NCBI GenBank assembly: GCA_964552015.1
Contig: CAZKFR010000029.1
Coordinates: forward strand, 1-41,292
Length of the DNA: 41,292 nucleotides
Direction: 5' to 3'
DNA from: Rhodocaloribacter sp964552015
GTDB lineage: Bacteria > Bacteroidota > Rhodothermia > Rhodothermales > ISCAR-4553
Under the pieces are notes generated by a model, which was not told the origin of the DNA, made no database searches, and saw only the letters and a program-made list of their open reading frames with translations. A program made the translations under genes and the position numbers. Of the stretch, positions 1-7,215 are shown piece after piece; position 1 is the stretch's first letter, and the number at the start of each line of letters is the position of its first letter.

Positions 1-2330
1 CCCTTGCCCTGGTCTTCTTTCCGCTGCTGGCGCAGGGCCAGGTGGGGCGCTGGACCGCCCACACCTCCATGCGTGAGGTCGTCGCCCTGGCGACATCCTC
101 CGATGCCATCTGGGCTGCCACGACGGGCGGCGTGTTCGGCTTTCGCCCCGCCGACGGTGCTTTTCAGCGCTTCACCCCGGTCGAGGGCCTGAGTGGGATC
201 GAGGCCACGGCCATCGCCTACGATGAGGCCCGGGACGAACTGTGGATCGGCTATCAGGATGGGCTCCTGGATCGGCTCGACGTGGCCTCGGGTCAGGTAC
301 GCACGATCCGCGACATCCGGAGGGCGGATCAGTTTCCAACCCGGCAGATCAACCGCATCCTGGTCCGTGGTGATTCCGTGTTCGTGGCGACGTCGTTCGG
401 GATCGTGGTCTACGATCCCGAACGGAACGAGGTACGGGACAGCTACAGCCGTCTGGGTAGCTTACCGCCTGCCACGCCCGTATTCGACGTAGTGGTGGCT
501 CCCGTGCCCACCGGGACGGCGGGGCTGTGGGCGGCGACGGATCGCGGAGTGGCGTGGGCTGCGCTCACCACATCCAACTTGCAGGACCCGTCCGCCTGGA
601 CCGTCGAAACCGACGGACTGCCGGGAAGCCAGGCCACGACCCGCTCGGTCGCTTTTTTCGAAGGGAGCCTGTATGTGGGCACGTTGGCCGACCTGTATCG
701 TCGGGGCGCGGAGGGCCGTTATAGCGCCGTGGGGATCATCAGCCGGGAGGTGGGGGCGCTCGTTGTGCAGGACGACCGCCTCTTCGGCATCGAACGGTTC
801 AACCTGATTGTCGTCGAGTCGGGCGGTGCGGGCCGGGTGCTCCAGACGCCGGGCTTCGCCGAGCCCTCGGCCGTCATGCCGGGCCCCGACGGCAACCTGT
901 GGTTCGGCGACCGGATCGAAGGGCTGGTCGTGGCTTCCATGCCCGGCACGAGCACGTCCGACCTGGACATCCTCGACGTGGTGACGCCGGATGGTCCCTT
1001 CAACGACCAGTTCACGGACCTGACCGTGGGCGTCGACGGATCGCTCTGGGCCGCCGAGGTTGGTGCCAGCAACTCGGGCTTTTACCGGCGAACCCCGGAC
1101 GGCACGTGGACCAGTTTCCTGGGCCGTTTCTTCCCCCTGATGCAGGGGACGGGGCGGTACACGTCGATCCATGCCGATGCGGCCGGGAATGCCTGGGCCG
1201 GTTCGGAAGGGGGCGGGCTGGTGATGGTGGCACCGGAAGGGACGCTGACGCGCTTTACGAAGGAAAACTCGTCCCTCCTGCCGGCCGGGGGGACCACCGA
1301 TTTCATCATCGTCGGCGGGGAACATACCGATAGCGACGGAGGACTCTGGGTGACGACACGGGCCTCCTCGCGCCCTCTGCATTACCGGGCACCCGATGGC
1401 ACCTGGACCGCCCTGCCTCCGCTGACCGGGCAGGGGCTCACCTCTGCCTCTACTGCCTACGGTCGGATCTTCATCGACAGCTTCGACCAGAAGTGGATCA
1501 TCGTGCACAATGAGAATGACCTCAACCAGATTCGCGGTCTGATGGTGCTTGATACCGGCGCCGATCCCGCCGATCCGTCGGACGATGCGTTTCGGTTTTT
1601 CGGGCAGCCGGGTGCGGCGGGGCGTGGCTTGCCCGGCACGGTGGTCACTTCGGTCGTGGAGGATCGAGAGGGTCTGATCTGGATCGGTACGACCACCGGA
1701 CTGGCGTTCATGATCAATACGGGCATCGTGGCCCGTGAGGAAAGCAACATCCCGAGCTGGCCGCTCTGGGCGGATCGCTCGCGCGGTACGTTCGTGCTCT
1801 TTGGCCTGCGCGTCAACGACCTGGCCGTCGATCCGGCCAACCGGCTCTGGGTGGCCACGGACGCCGGGGCCTGGCTGATCGAAGCCGTTCCCGAAGGAGG
1901 CTATGACCTGGTAACCCACCTCTCGACGGACAACACGCCGCTCTTCTCGAACAACATCCTGGCCGTGACCGTGGATGAGCGCACCGGCGAGGTGTTTCTG
2001 GCCACGGACCGCGGCCTGCTCAGTTATCAGGGGGATGCCATTGCGCCGGCCGAGCGCGCGAGCGAACTGTTCGTGTACCCCAACCCGGTGCAACTCTCGG
2101 GAGGGGAGACGGCGGATATTTTCATCGAAGGACTCGTCGAGGAGACGGAACTGCGGATTCTCTCGGCCAACGGAACGGTCGTGGCCCGGATTTCGACACG
2201 GGGAGGGCGGGCGCGCTGGGATGGCCGCGACCTCACGGGAGCACCCGTGCCAAGCGGTGTGTATCTGGTGGTGGCCGTCGGTCAGCGCGGTGAGGGCACG
2301 GCGTACGGCAAAGTGGCGGTCATCCGATGA
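1..2330 (+). CDS. porZ: PorZ-like T9SS beta-propeller protein, 5'-truncated by window edge
   Basis: This is the C-terminal 775 residues or so of a secreted two-component-regulator-type beta-propeller protein. The open frame runs in from the window edge (first full codon at 3). It starts inside a signal peptide reading LALVFFPLLAQGQVGRW, so the GTG at 42 is not the real start. Propeller blades carry recurring G(L/V)W.AT / LWIGT strands (for example near 541, 1677 and 1849). The last ~85 residues form a T9SS sorting domain: YPNPV, then a FlgD-like fold ending PSGVYLVVAV and KVAVIR. In Porphyromonas gingivalis, PorZ is part of the cell-surface PorU/V/Q/Z attachment complex. The N-terminal blade pattern matches that family, and a plain propeller T9SS cargo is the alternative. 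A strong terminator follows, so it is probably the last gene of its transcript. Confidence 0.8.
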   Translation, partial: LALVFFPLLAQGQVGRWTAHTSMREVVALATSSDAIWAATTGGVFGFRPADGAFQRFTPVEGLSGIEATAIAYDEARDELWIGYQDGLLDRLDVASGQVRTIRDIRRADQFPTRQINRILVRGDSVFVATSFGIVVYDPERNEVRDSYSRLGSLPPATPVFDVVVAPVPTGTAGLWAATDRGVAWAALTTSNLQDPSAWTVETDGLPGSQATTRSVAFFEGSLYVGTLADLYRRGAEGRYSAVGIISREVGALVVQDDRLFGIERFNLIVVESGGAGRVLQTPGFAEPSAVMPGPDGNLWFGDRIEGLVVASMPGTSTSDLDILDVVTPDGPFNDQFTDLTVGVDGSLWAAEVGASNSGFYRRTPDGTWTSFLGRFFPLMQGTGRYTSIHADAAGNAWAGSEGGGLVMVAPEGTLTRFTKENSSLLPAGGTTDFIIVGGEHTDSDGGLWVTTRASSRPLHYRAPDGTWTALPPLTGQGLTSASTAYGRIFIDSFDQKWIIVHNENDLNQIRGLMVLDTGADPADPSDDAFRFFGQPGAAGRGLPGTVVTSVVEDREGLIWIGTTTGLAFMINTGIVAREESNIPSWPLWADRSRGTFVLFGLRVNDLAVDPANRLWVATDAGAWLIEAVPEGGYDLVTHLSTDNTPLFSNNILAVTVDERTGEVFLATDRGLLSYQGDAIAPAERASELFVYPNPVQLSGGETADIFIEGLVEETELRILSANGTVVARISTRGGRARWDGRDLTGAPVPSGVYLVVAVGQRGEGTAYGKVAVIR

Positions 2331-2360
2331 CGTCGGCTTCAAAGGTTTTTGACGGAATCG

Positions 2361-2405
2361 GGGCGGAACCCGGACCTGTCGTACCGGGTTGACACCGCCC
2401 TTTTT
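2361..2405 (+). terminator. Rho-independent terminator of porZ
   Basis: The left arm GGGCGGAACCCGG (2361-2373) pairs with CCGGGTT (2384-2390) and, across a 4-nt bulge, with CCGCCC (2395-2400). Five Ts follow at 2401-2405. It lies 30 bp after the porZ stop. Confidence 0.75.
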
Positions 2406-2455
2406 CCGGGGGCCCGACCGATGGGGTGGTTCCACGGAAAGTTCACCGGAGGGTG

Positions 2456-2487
2456 TTTGATCGGGACGGACGATCTTTCTAGTTTTC
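2456..2487 (+). promoter_or_regulatory. Possible Bacteroidota-type promoter for the tRNA pair
   Basis: TTTG at 2456-2459 is followed after 20 nt by TAGTTTTC at 2480-2487. This resembles the Bacteroidota TTTG / TAnnTTTG promoter layout. Initiation would fall near 2493, about 10 nt before tRNA-His. It is a motif match only. Confidence 0.35.
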
Positions 2488-2502
2488 CTGTCTCGATGAC
2501 AT

Positions 2503-2577
2503 GGTGACCGTAGCTCAGCCGGTTAGAGCGCCAGGTTGTGGCCCTGGAGGTCGGGGGTTCGAATCCCCTCGGTCACC
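2503..2577 (+). tRNA. tRNA-His (anticodon GTG)
   Basis: The acceptor stem GTGACCG (2504-2510) pairs with CGGTCAC (2570-2576). The anticodon stem CCAGG/CCTGG holds a loop with GTG. The T arm contains GGTTCGAATCC. The extra 5' G typical of tRNA-His is encoded at 2503 and faces the discriminator C at 2577. CCA is not encoded. Confidence 0.97.
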
Positions 2578-2659
2578 CTCCGATCCGGCACGTCAAAGTC
2601 CGGTGTGGAGTGCCATACAGGCGCTGTGTGTCTGATCTGGTTACCCGGTTTCTTTACCT

Positions 2660-2732
2660 GCCGCGTTCGTCTAGGGGTCTAGGACGCCGGCCTTTCACGC
2701 CGGTAACACGGGTTCGAATCCCGTACGCGGTA
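2660..2732 (+). tRNA. tRNA-Glu (anticodon TTC)
   Basis: The acceptor stem GCCGCGT (2660-2666) pairs with ACGCGGT (2725-2731), with one terminal G-T pair. The D arm is GTCTAGGGGTCTAGGAC. The anticodon stem CCGGC/GCCGG encloses CTTTCAC (anticodon TTC), and the T loop is GGTTCGAATCC. The discriminator is A2732 and CCA is not encoded. It lies 82 bp after tRNA-His and shares its terminator. Confidence 0.97.
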
Positions 2733-2735
2733 CGA

Positions 2736-2772
2736 GCGCCCTGGAACGGTTCGGTTCCGGGGCGCTTTTTTT
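2736..2772 (+). terminator. Rho-independent terminator of the tRNA operon
   Basis: GCGCCCTGGAAC (2736-2747) and GTTCCGGGGCGC (2754-2765) form a 12-bp stem with one G-T pair and a 6-nt loop. A run of seven Ts follows immediately at 2766-2772. Confidence 0.9.
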
Positions 2773-2898
2773 GTCGGTTCCGTCCCAAAAAGAGAACGGT
2801 ATCCGATTTGGTCATCCCCCTGTGTACACCGAACGTGGTGGATACGCCGGCCCTGTGGGGCCGAAAGCGGGCTTCAGGGAATCAAATCGGGATCCGTC

Positions 2899-3612
2899 AT
2901 GAAAAAACTGGGACAAGGGCTGGCATGGACGTGTTATGCCACGGAAGCCTCGCTCGTGTGGAAGCCGGCCGGGCGCCGGACGGTGATGATGCGGCTGGCG
3001 AAGGAACGCCCCTCCTTGCTCGTACGCCCCGTCCGCTGGAAAGAAGCAACCCGCGAGGCCATGCTGGCGTGGCAGGGTGTTCGTCACGCGTTGCGCGTGT
3101 TTCGGCTCTCGGATGCGCTGGTAGCTGGCTATCGGCTGGATGGAGCGACGATCCGGCAAGAGCGGGTCGTCCCCCTCGGGGTATTGCTGACGGAGGGCCA
3201 TGACCCGCACGCGATCGCGAGCGCCTACGTCGATGCGGTACACGCCGGCTGGCAGGCGGGCTTCAGCCCGTTGCGCTTCGACCTGACGTCCACGCACGGC
3301 CTGGATGCCCGGAACCGGGTGGTGCTCTTCGACCTCGGATGCCTGAGTTTCGACCGGAGCCGTGTGGAGGAGGCCCTTCGGGCACAGCCGTGGAACGATC
3401 CGGCGGTCTGGCCGACCCACCTGGCTTCCACGCTCCGGGAACGTCTCGCCGCGACCATGAGCCGCGAACTGACCACCACGGCCCTCGAAAGGCTCTGGCA
3501 GGACGCGACGACAACGGTTCCTCCGCTGGAACTCCTTCGCCCGGAGAAGGCCGGGCCGAGGGAAGGTCAGGACGCACGCGGTCGGCAGCCGAAGGCCCGT
3601 GTATCGCTTTGA
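2899..3612 (+). CDS. Orphan protein with weak protein-kinase-fold resemblance
   Basis: This 237-residue cytoplasmic protein belongs to no family I can name. The order of segments resembles a degenerate kinase or APH fold. There is a beta3-like strand ending MMRLAKE, an REAMLAW helix, a hinge-like RVVPLGVLL, a helix VDAVHAGW, and then FDLTSTHGLD followed by RVVLFDLG. The last two recall the catalytic loop and the DFG element, but the HxD histidine is missing. No signal peptide or membrane segment is visible. The C-terminal ~30 residues are charged and probably disordered. It stands alone between the tRNA terminator and the sugar-phosphate transferase. Codon use matches its neighbours, so it is likely a real gene. 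The kinase-fold reading is inference. Confidence 0.6.
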   Translation: MKKLGQGLAWTCYATEASLVWKPAGRRTVMMRLAKERPSLLVRPVRWKEATREAMLAWQGVRHALRVFRLSDALVAGYRLDGATIRQERVVPLGVLLTEGHDPHAIASAYVDAVHAGWQAGFSPLRFDLTSTHGLDARNRVVLFDLGCLSFDRSRVEEALRAQPWNDPAVWPTHLASTLRERLAATMSRELTTTALERLWQDATTTVPPLELLRPEKAGPREGQDARGRQPKARVSL

Positions 3613-3761
3613 GACGTGCGCCCCTTCTGCATCGCACTTCGAGAGGACGCCATCGGCATAATCAGCCCAGACCGTGTGGATTCTTGTTTCAATGAGGGAC
3701 TGGCATTGCCTTTGACGAAGGGATAAGCAGACCGATCACCCCAACCAACGATTCATCGTTT

Positions 3762-4946
3762 ATGTTTTCTCTTAGTCTCTTCAGCGTATTTATCACCGGG
3801 CTGGTTGCTTTGGGTGTGACCCTGATTCTGTTGCCACCCTTCCGCCGGTTCGCACATGCGCATCAGTGGCTCGATGAGCCGGATGGGAAGCGTAAGATTC
3901 ACACGGAGAGCATTCCACGCGTGGGAGGGCTGGCCATCTGGTTCGGGGTGGTGGCGGCGCTGGCCATCAACCGAATCATGTCGCCGGAAGTATTCGGCAT
4001 GGCGCCGGGACCGTCTGCTTCGTCGCTGCTCTACCTCCTGGCCGGGGCGTCGGTGGCCATCCTGACGGGTGTACTGGATGACATCTATCAGATCCGTGCC
4101 CGGCACAAACTGCTCGGACAGTTTTTCAGCGTGTTTCCCATCCTGCTGTGCCCCGAGGTCGTCGCAGGGGTGGCGGCGTTGCTGGGGGGCGGTCAGCTGG
4201 CGACGCTCCTGGCGTATCCGCTCATACTGGGCTGGGGCATCTTCATGATGAATGCGTTCAACCTGATCGACGGTATGGATGGGCTGGCCGGCGGGGTCGG
4301 GTTTATCGCGGTGGCTTTTCTCCTGATGATGGGGGGCCTGCCGGTTCCGGTGGTCGTGGTCTGCCTCGCCCTGATGGGAGGGCTGCTGGCCTTCCTGCGA
4401 CATAACCTGCCTCCGGCCCGGGTCTTCATGGGGGACGCGGGGAGCCTGATGATTGGCTATGTGCTGGCGATGCTCGGGTTGCTTTCGCTGGCGGCCGATC
4501 CCACGTGGCCGCGTGCGCTGGGGATCTGGACTATCCTGGCGATCCCGCTGCTGGATGCCACGATGACGATCGTGCGTCGCCTGGCCCGTCGCCGTGATCC
4601 GTTTGCTCCGGACCGGGAGCACCTGCACCACCGTGTGCTGGCCCGGATGTTCGGTCATCAGGGGCGGGCGGTCGTCGTCTTCTACATGCTGGGTCTGGGG
4701 CTCGGCTTCTACGCACTGTTTCTGCAGCAGTGGAGTACGCCTGTGGCGGTCGTCCTCTTCGGAGGCATCGTGGGGGTGGGCCTGCTGCTGGTCCGCGAAC
4801 TGGGCTACTTCGACCGGGAGTCCTATCGGAAGGTGTCGGGTTGTGCTACGGGGAGGACGATGCCCCGAAAAGGAGTCCGGAAAGAGGTGCTTCACATGCG
4901 TGGTATCGTGCGGGAGCCGATCCGTCCCGGGTCGCCGGCCACATGA
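3762..4946 (+). CDS. WecA/TagO-type undecaprenyl-phosphate sugar-1-phosphate transferase
   Basis: This polytopic membrane enzyme of the MraY/WecA family (glycosyltransferase family 4) transfers a HexNAc-1-phosphate from UDP-sugar to undecaprenyl phosphate. That reaction starts assembly of a surface polysaccharide or O-glycan. Family motifs appear in order: HTESIPRVGG near residue 50, the DDIYQIRARHKLLGQ loop near 105-120, NAFNLIDGMDGLAGG near 162-176, FMGDAGS near 222-228, and the cytosolic DREHLHHRV histidine motif near 284. About ten hydrophobic segments are present. The length (394) is slightly above the usual ~350 because of a ~35-residue basic tail. It is WecA/TagO-like rather than MraY because of the HLHHR loop. 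It converges with the next gene, 43 bp apart. Confidence 0.9.
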   Translation: MFSLSLFSVFITGLVALGVTLILLPPFRRFAHAHQWLDEPDGKRKIHTESIPRVGGLAIWFGVVAALAINRIMSPEVFGMAPGPSASSLLYLLAGASVAILTGVLDDIYQIRARHKLLGQFFSVFPILLCPEVVAGVAALLGGGQLATLLAYPLILGWGIFMMNAFNLIDGMDGLAGGVGFIAVAFLLMMGGLPVPVVVVCLALMGGLLAFLRHNLPPARVFMGDAGSLMIGYVLAMLGLLSLAADPTWPRALGIWTILAIPLLDATMTIVRRLARRRDPFAPDREHLHHRVLARMFGHQGRAVVVFYMLGLGLGFYALFLQQWSTPVAVVLFGGIVGVGLLLVRELGYFDRESYRKVSGCATGRTMPRKGVRKEVLHMRGIVREPIRPGSPAT

Positions 4947-4989
4947 ATCCTGAGCGCCTTCTTCCAGGCGACGGTGGCCGGGAGGGAGG

Positions 4990-6198
4990 CTACTCCTTCG
5001 TCTCCCTGCCTGGCAGGTGAGGAGGGGGCAGACGTTTCAACAACAGAGCACTTCGGAGCACGATGATGAGCAGCAAGGGGAAAATCGCAGTCGGGAAGTC
5101 CTGGGGCCAGTCGCTCAGTACGGCGATCACCATGAACAGGGTCAGTGCGAAGGTAAAGGCGAAGTATGGCCGGAGCCAAGAGCGCCCTCCTCGAAGCAGG
5201 GCCACAGCGGCCAGGGCATGGGTGGGCAGGGCCCACAGCACGTTGGCGTTCCATGTGGTCACATGGTGTTCGGTGCCGAGCCACATGAACAGCAAGAAGA
5301 ACCCGACCAGACCGATCAGGCCAAAGAGGAGCGCGTCGGCCCTGTAGTTGTGCGAAACCGGGGTCGACCTCGGCCGCAGGGACGTCACGGCGACCGCCAC
5401 GAAGAGCAGGCTGAACAGCCACAGGGGCACATTGGGTGCAGGTGCTGGACGCCGGTAGCCGGGTACGGCCAGCAACGTATCCTTCCGGAGTACCAGCGGC
5501 GTCGTTTCGCCATCACGTACCAGGTGCGCTTCATCGAACGCCGCCATCAGGTAATCGGGGAGAAAGACGACTTGCTCCGGGGTCGGGATGCGGTCCGTCG
5601 GGATGCCCAGGAGCAGGTCGATGCCCAGGTCGAGCCACGGTCGGTCGGCCAGGTAGGGGTCCAGGAGGCGTCGGAAGCTCTGTCGGGGGGCGGGCTCCCC
5701 GGAGAACTGAAGCACGGGCCCCAGCGTCCGAGCCAGCACGTCGCGTGGGCGCGTAGAGCAGTTGTCGTACAGGAAGTCGTACCGGTAGGTGCGGTTCTCC
5801 GGCCGCGCATTATGGCGTAAGGCGGCATAGACGGCCCGCGTCTCGTGAGGCGCAAGGGCGAGGATCTGTTCGATGACCGGGCGTCCTTCGAGGCGGCTCC
5901 CCCGCAGGGTGGCTCGTAGCGGGACGACGGAGAGGTAATAATCGAGTTTGCCGTATACGAAACGGGGGATGAACAGCGGGTCCCGGAAGTCGAACGTCCC
6001 GTAGTTGAAGACGGCATCGAAACCGGTCATCGGATCGTGGACGCGGAGTGCGCTGTGCCCGAAGGCGGAATACACCGCATCGCCGGGCAGGATCGTCAAC
6101 AGGGAGAGGCGGGCTTCGGCCGACAGGGTGTCGGGCAACTGGGCCGAGGCGGTCGCCGTCGTCAGAAGCAGGGAAAGCAGGAGTGAGAGGCGGTGCAT
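4990..6198 (-). CDS. Lnb/DUF4105-family membrane protein (putative lipoprotein N-acyltransferase)
   Basis: This 402-residue protein has a cleavable signal peptide (MHRLSLLLSLLLTTATASA), a periplasmic DUF4105 domain (~25-215) and four or five C-terminal membrane segments (~270-395). The ATG at 6198 is preferred because the signal peptide begins there; an in-frame upstream ATG at 6261 would put 21 polar residues in front. The domain shows SLLTILPGDAVYSAFGHSALRV with His48, FNYGTFDF, and YDFLYDNCSTRPRD with Cys147. These look like the conserved His and Cys of the family. Pfam now names this domain after Lnb, the Bacteroides lipoprotein N-acyltransferase; that function is transferred knowledge, not shown here. 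The gene is divergent from nth. Confidence 0.8.
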   Translation of the reverse strand: MHRLSLLLSLLLTTATASAQLPDTLSAEARLSLLTILPGDAVYSAFGHSALRVHDPMTGFDAVFNYGTFDFRDPLFIPRFVYGKLDYYLSVVPLRATLRGSRLEGRPVIEQILALAPHETRAVYAALRHNARPENRTYRYDFLYDNCSTRPRDVLARTLGPVLQFSGEPAPRQSFRRLLDPYLADRPWLDLGIDLLLGIPTDRIPTPEQVVFLPDYLMAAFDEAHLVRDGETTPLVLRKDTLLAVPGYRRPAPAPNVPLWLFSLLFVAVAVTSLRPRSTPVSHNYRADALLFGLIGLVGFFLLFMWLGTEHHVTTWNANVLWALPTHALAAVALLRGGRSWLRPYFAFTFALTLFMVIAVLSDWPQDFPTAIFPLLLIIVLRSALLLKRLPPPHLPGRETKE

Positions 6199-6323
6199 GA
6201 CGTGCCGGGACGAAGGACCGTTGGACGGGATGCGAGCCGCCGTATTGTATGCATTCTTCAAAACGAAAGCCGTGAAATATTGCTAGCTTCGTCGGTGTCG
6301 ATCCCTAACGCGTATGGTCTGAA

Positions 6324-6357
6324 CGTGAACCGACGGGAAACGTGAACCGACGGGAAC
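6324..6357 (+). repeat. 17-bp tandem duplication over the nth start codon
   Basis: The unit CGTGAACCGACGGGAAA (6324-6340) is repeated at 6341-6357 with one mismatch in the last base. Each copy holds a GTG, in different frames; only the second (6342) opens nth. The GGGAA of copy one sits where a weak ribosome-binding site would be. Confidence 0.85.
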
Positions 6358-7187
6358 GAGGCAGGGCAGTCCTGGAGGCCCTCCGGAAGGTGATCCCCCG
6401 GCCGGAGACGGAACTCCATTACGAGAACCCGTATCAGCTTATCGTTGCGGTCATTCTGTCCGCGCAATGTACGGACGAGCGCGTCAACAAGGTGACGCCG
6501 GCGCTGTTCGAAGCGTTTCCTTCGTTCGAGGCCCTGGCCGGGGCCACGCCCGAGCAGGTGTACCCCTACATCCGTTCGATCTCGTATCCGAACAACAAGG
6601 CCCGCCACCTCGTCGGTATGGCCCGGATGGTCCGCGACGAGTACGGTGGCACGTTGCCGCGCACGATCAACGAGCTGCAGAAACTGCCTGGCGTGGGCCG
6701 GAAGACGGCGCAGGTCGTTGCCTCGGTGGCCTTCGACAGCGACGAGGCGCTCCCGGTGGACACGCACGTCTACCGCGTGGCGCACCGGATCGGGCTGGTG
6801 ACGGACGAGGCGGATACCCCGTTGAAGGTCGAACGGCAACTCAAACGGATCCTGCCGAAGGAGGCATGGGGCGAAGCCCATCACCTGCTGATCCTCCACG
6901 GGCGCTACACCTGTACCGCGCGTAATCCCCGCTGCTCGGCCTGTCCGATCACCCGATACTGCCGCTATTACGAGCGCCTCCAGAAACTTCCACCGCCTCT
7001 GGCGGGGCTCGACCCTAAGCAGGGAGCCTATTTCTGCAAAACCTGTAAGCACTACTTCGATCACCCGGTTCTTCGGACGGACCGCTATGGGGTCGAGCAG
7101 ATCGCCTGTCCGCATTGCGGCTCGATGAACGTCTTCGCTTCGCGGACCGGGGCGACGACGAAACGCGTCAAGGACTATCGTATTTAA
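6342..7187 (+). CDS. nth: Endonuclease III with extra C-terminal zinc ribbon
   Basis: This base-excision-repair DNA glycosylase/AP lyase removes oxidised pyrimidines. The helix-hairpin-helix LPGVGRKTA carries catalytic Lys121, and the catalytic Asp is Asp140 in PVDTHV. The 4Fe-4S loop has the exact C-x6-C-x2-C-x5-C spacing (Cys191, 198, 201, 207). The protein is 281 residues against ~210-220 for most family members. The surplus is a C-terminal module with CKTC (232-235) and CPHC (256-259), which looks like a zinc ribbon. The start is GTG at 6342, placed in the second copy of a 17-bp tandem duplication. gpmI follows 28 bp downstream, so the two are probably cotranscribed. Confidence 0.95.
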   Translation: MNRRERGRAVLEALRKVIPRPETELHYENPYQLIVAVILSAQCTDERVNKVTPALFEAFPSFEALAGATPEQVYPYIRSISYPNNKARHLVGMARMVRDEYGGTLPRTINELQKLPGVGRKTAQVVASVAFDSDEALPVDTHVYRVAHRIGLVTDEADTPLKVERQLKRILPKEAWGEAHHLLILHGRYTCTARNPRCSACPITRYCRYYERLQKLPPPLAGLDPKQGAYFCKTCKHYFDHPVLRTDRYGVEQIACPHCGSMNVFASRTGATTKRVKDYRI

Positions 7188-7215
7188 GACCGAACTTTCT
7201 CCAGCAGGCCCGACC

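Noticed and set aside
462..2435. Very long open frame on the minus strand opposite porZ
   Set aside because: It is an antisense shadow from high GC. It has no start context or family text, while the plus strand encodes a clear propeller and T9SS tail.
3258..3275. GCGGGCTTCAGCCCG palindrome as a second REP copy
   Set aside because: It lies in the coding frame of the orphan at 2899 and fits ordinary codons; the flanks do not match the 30597 element.
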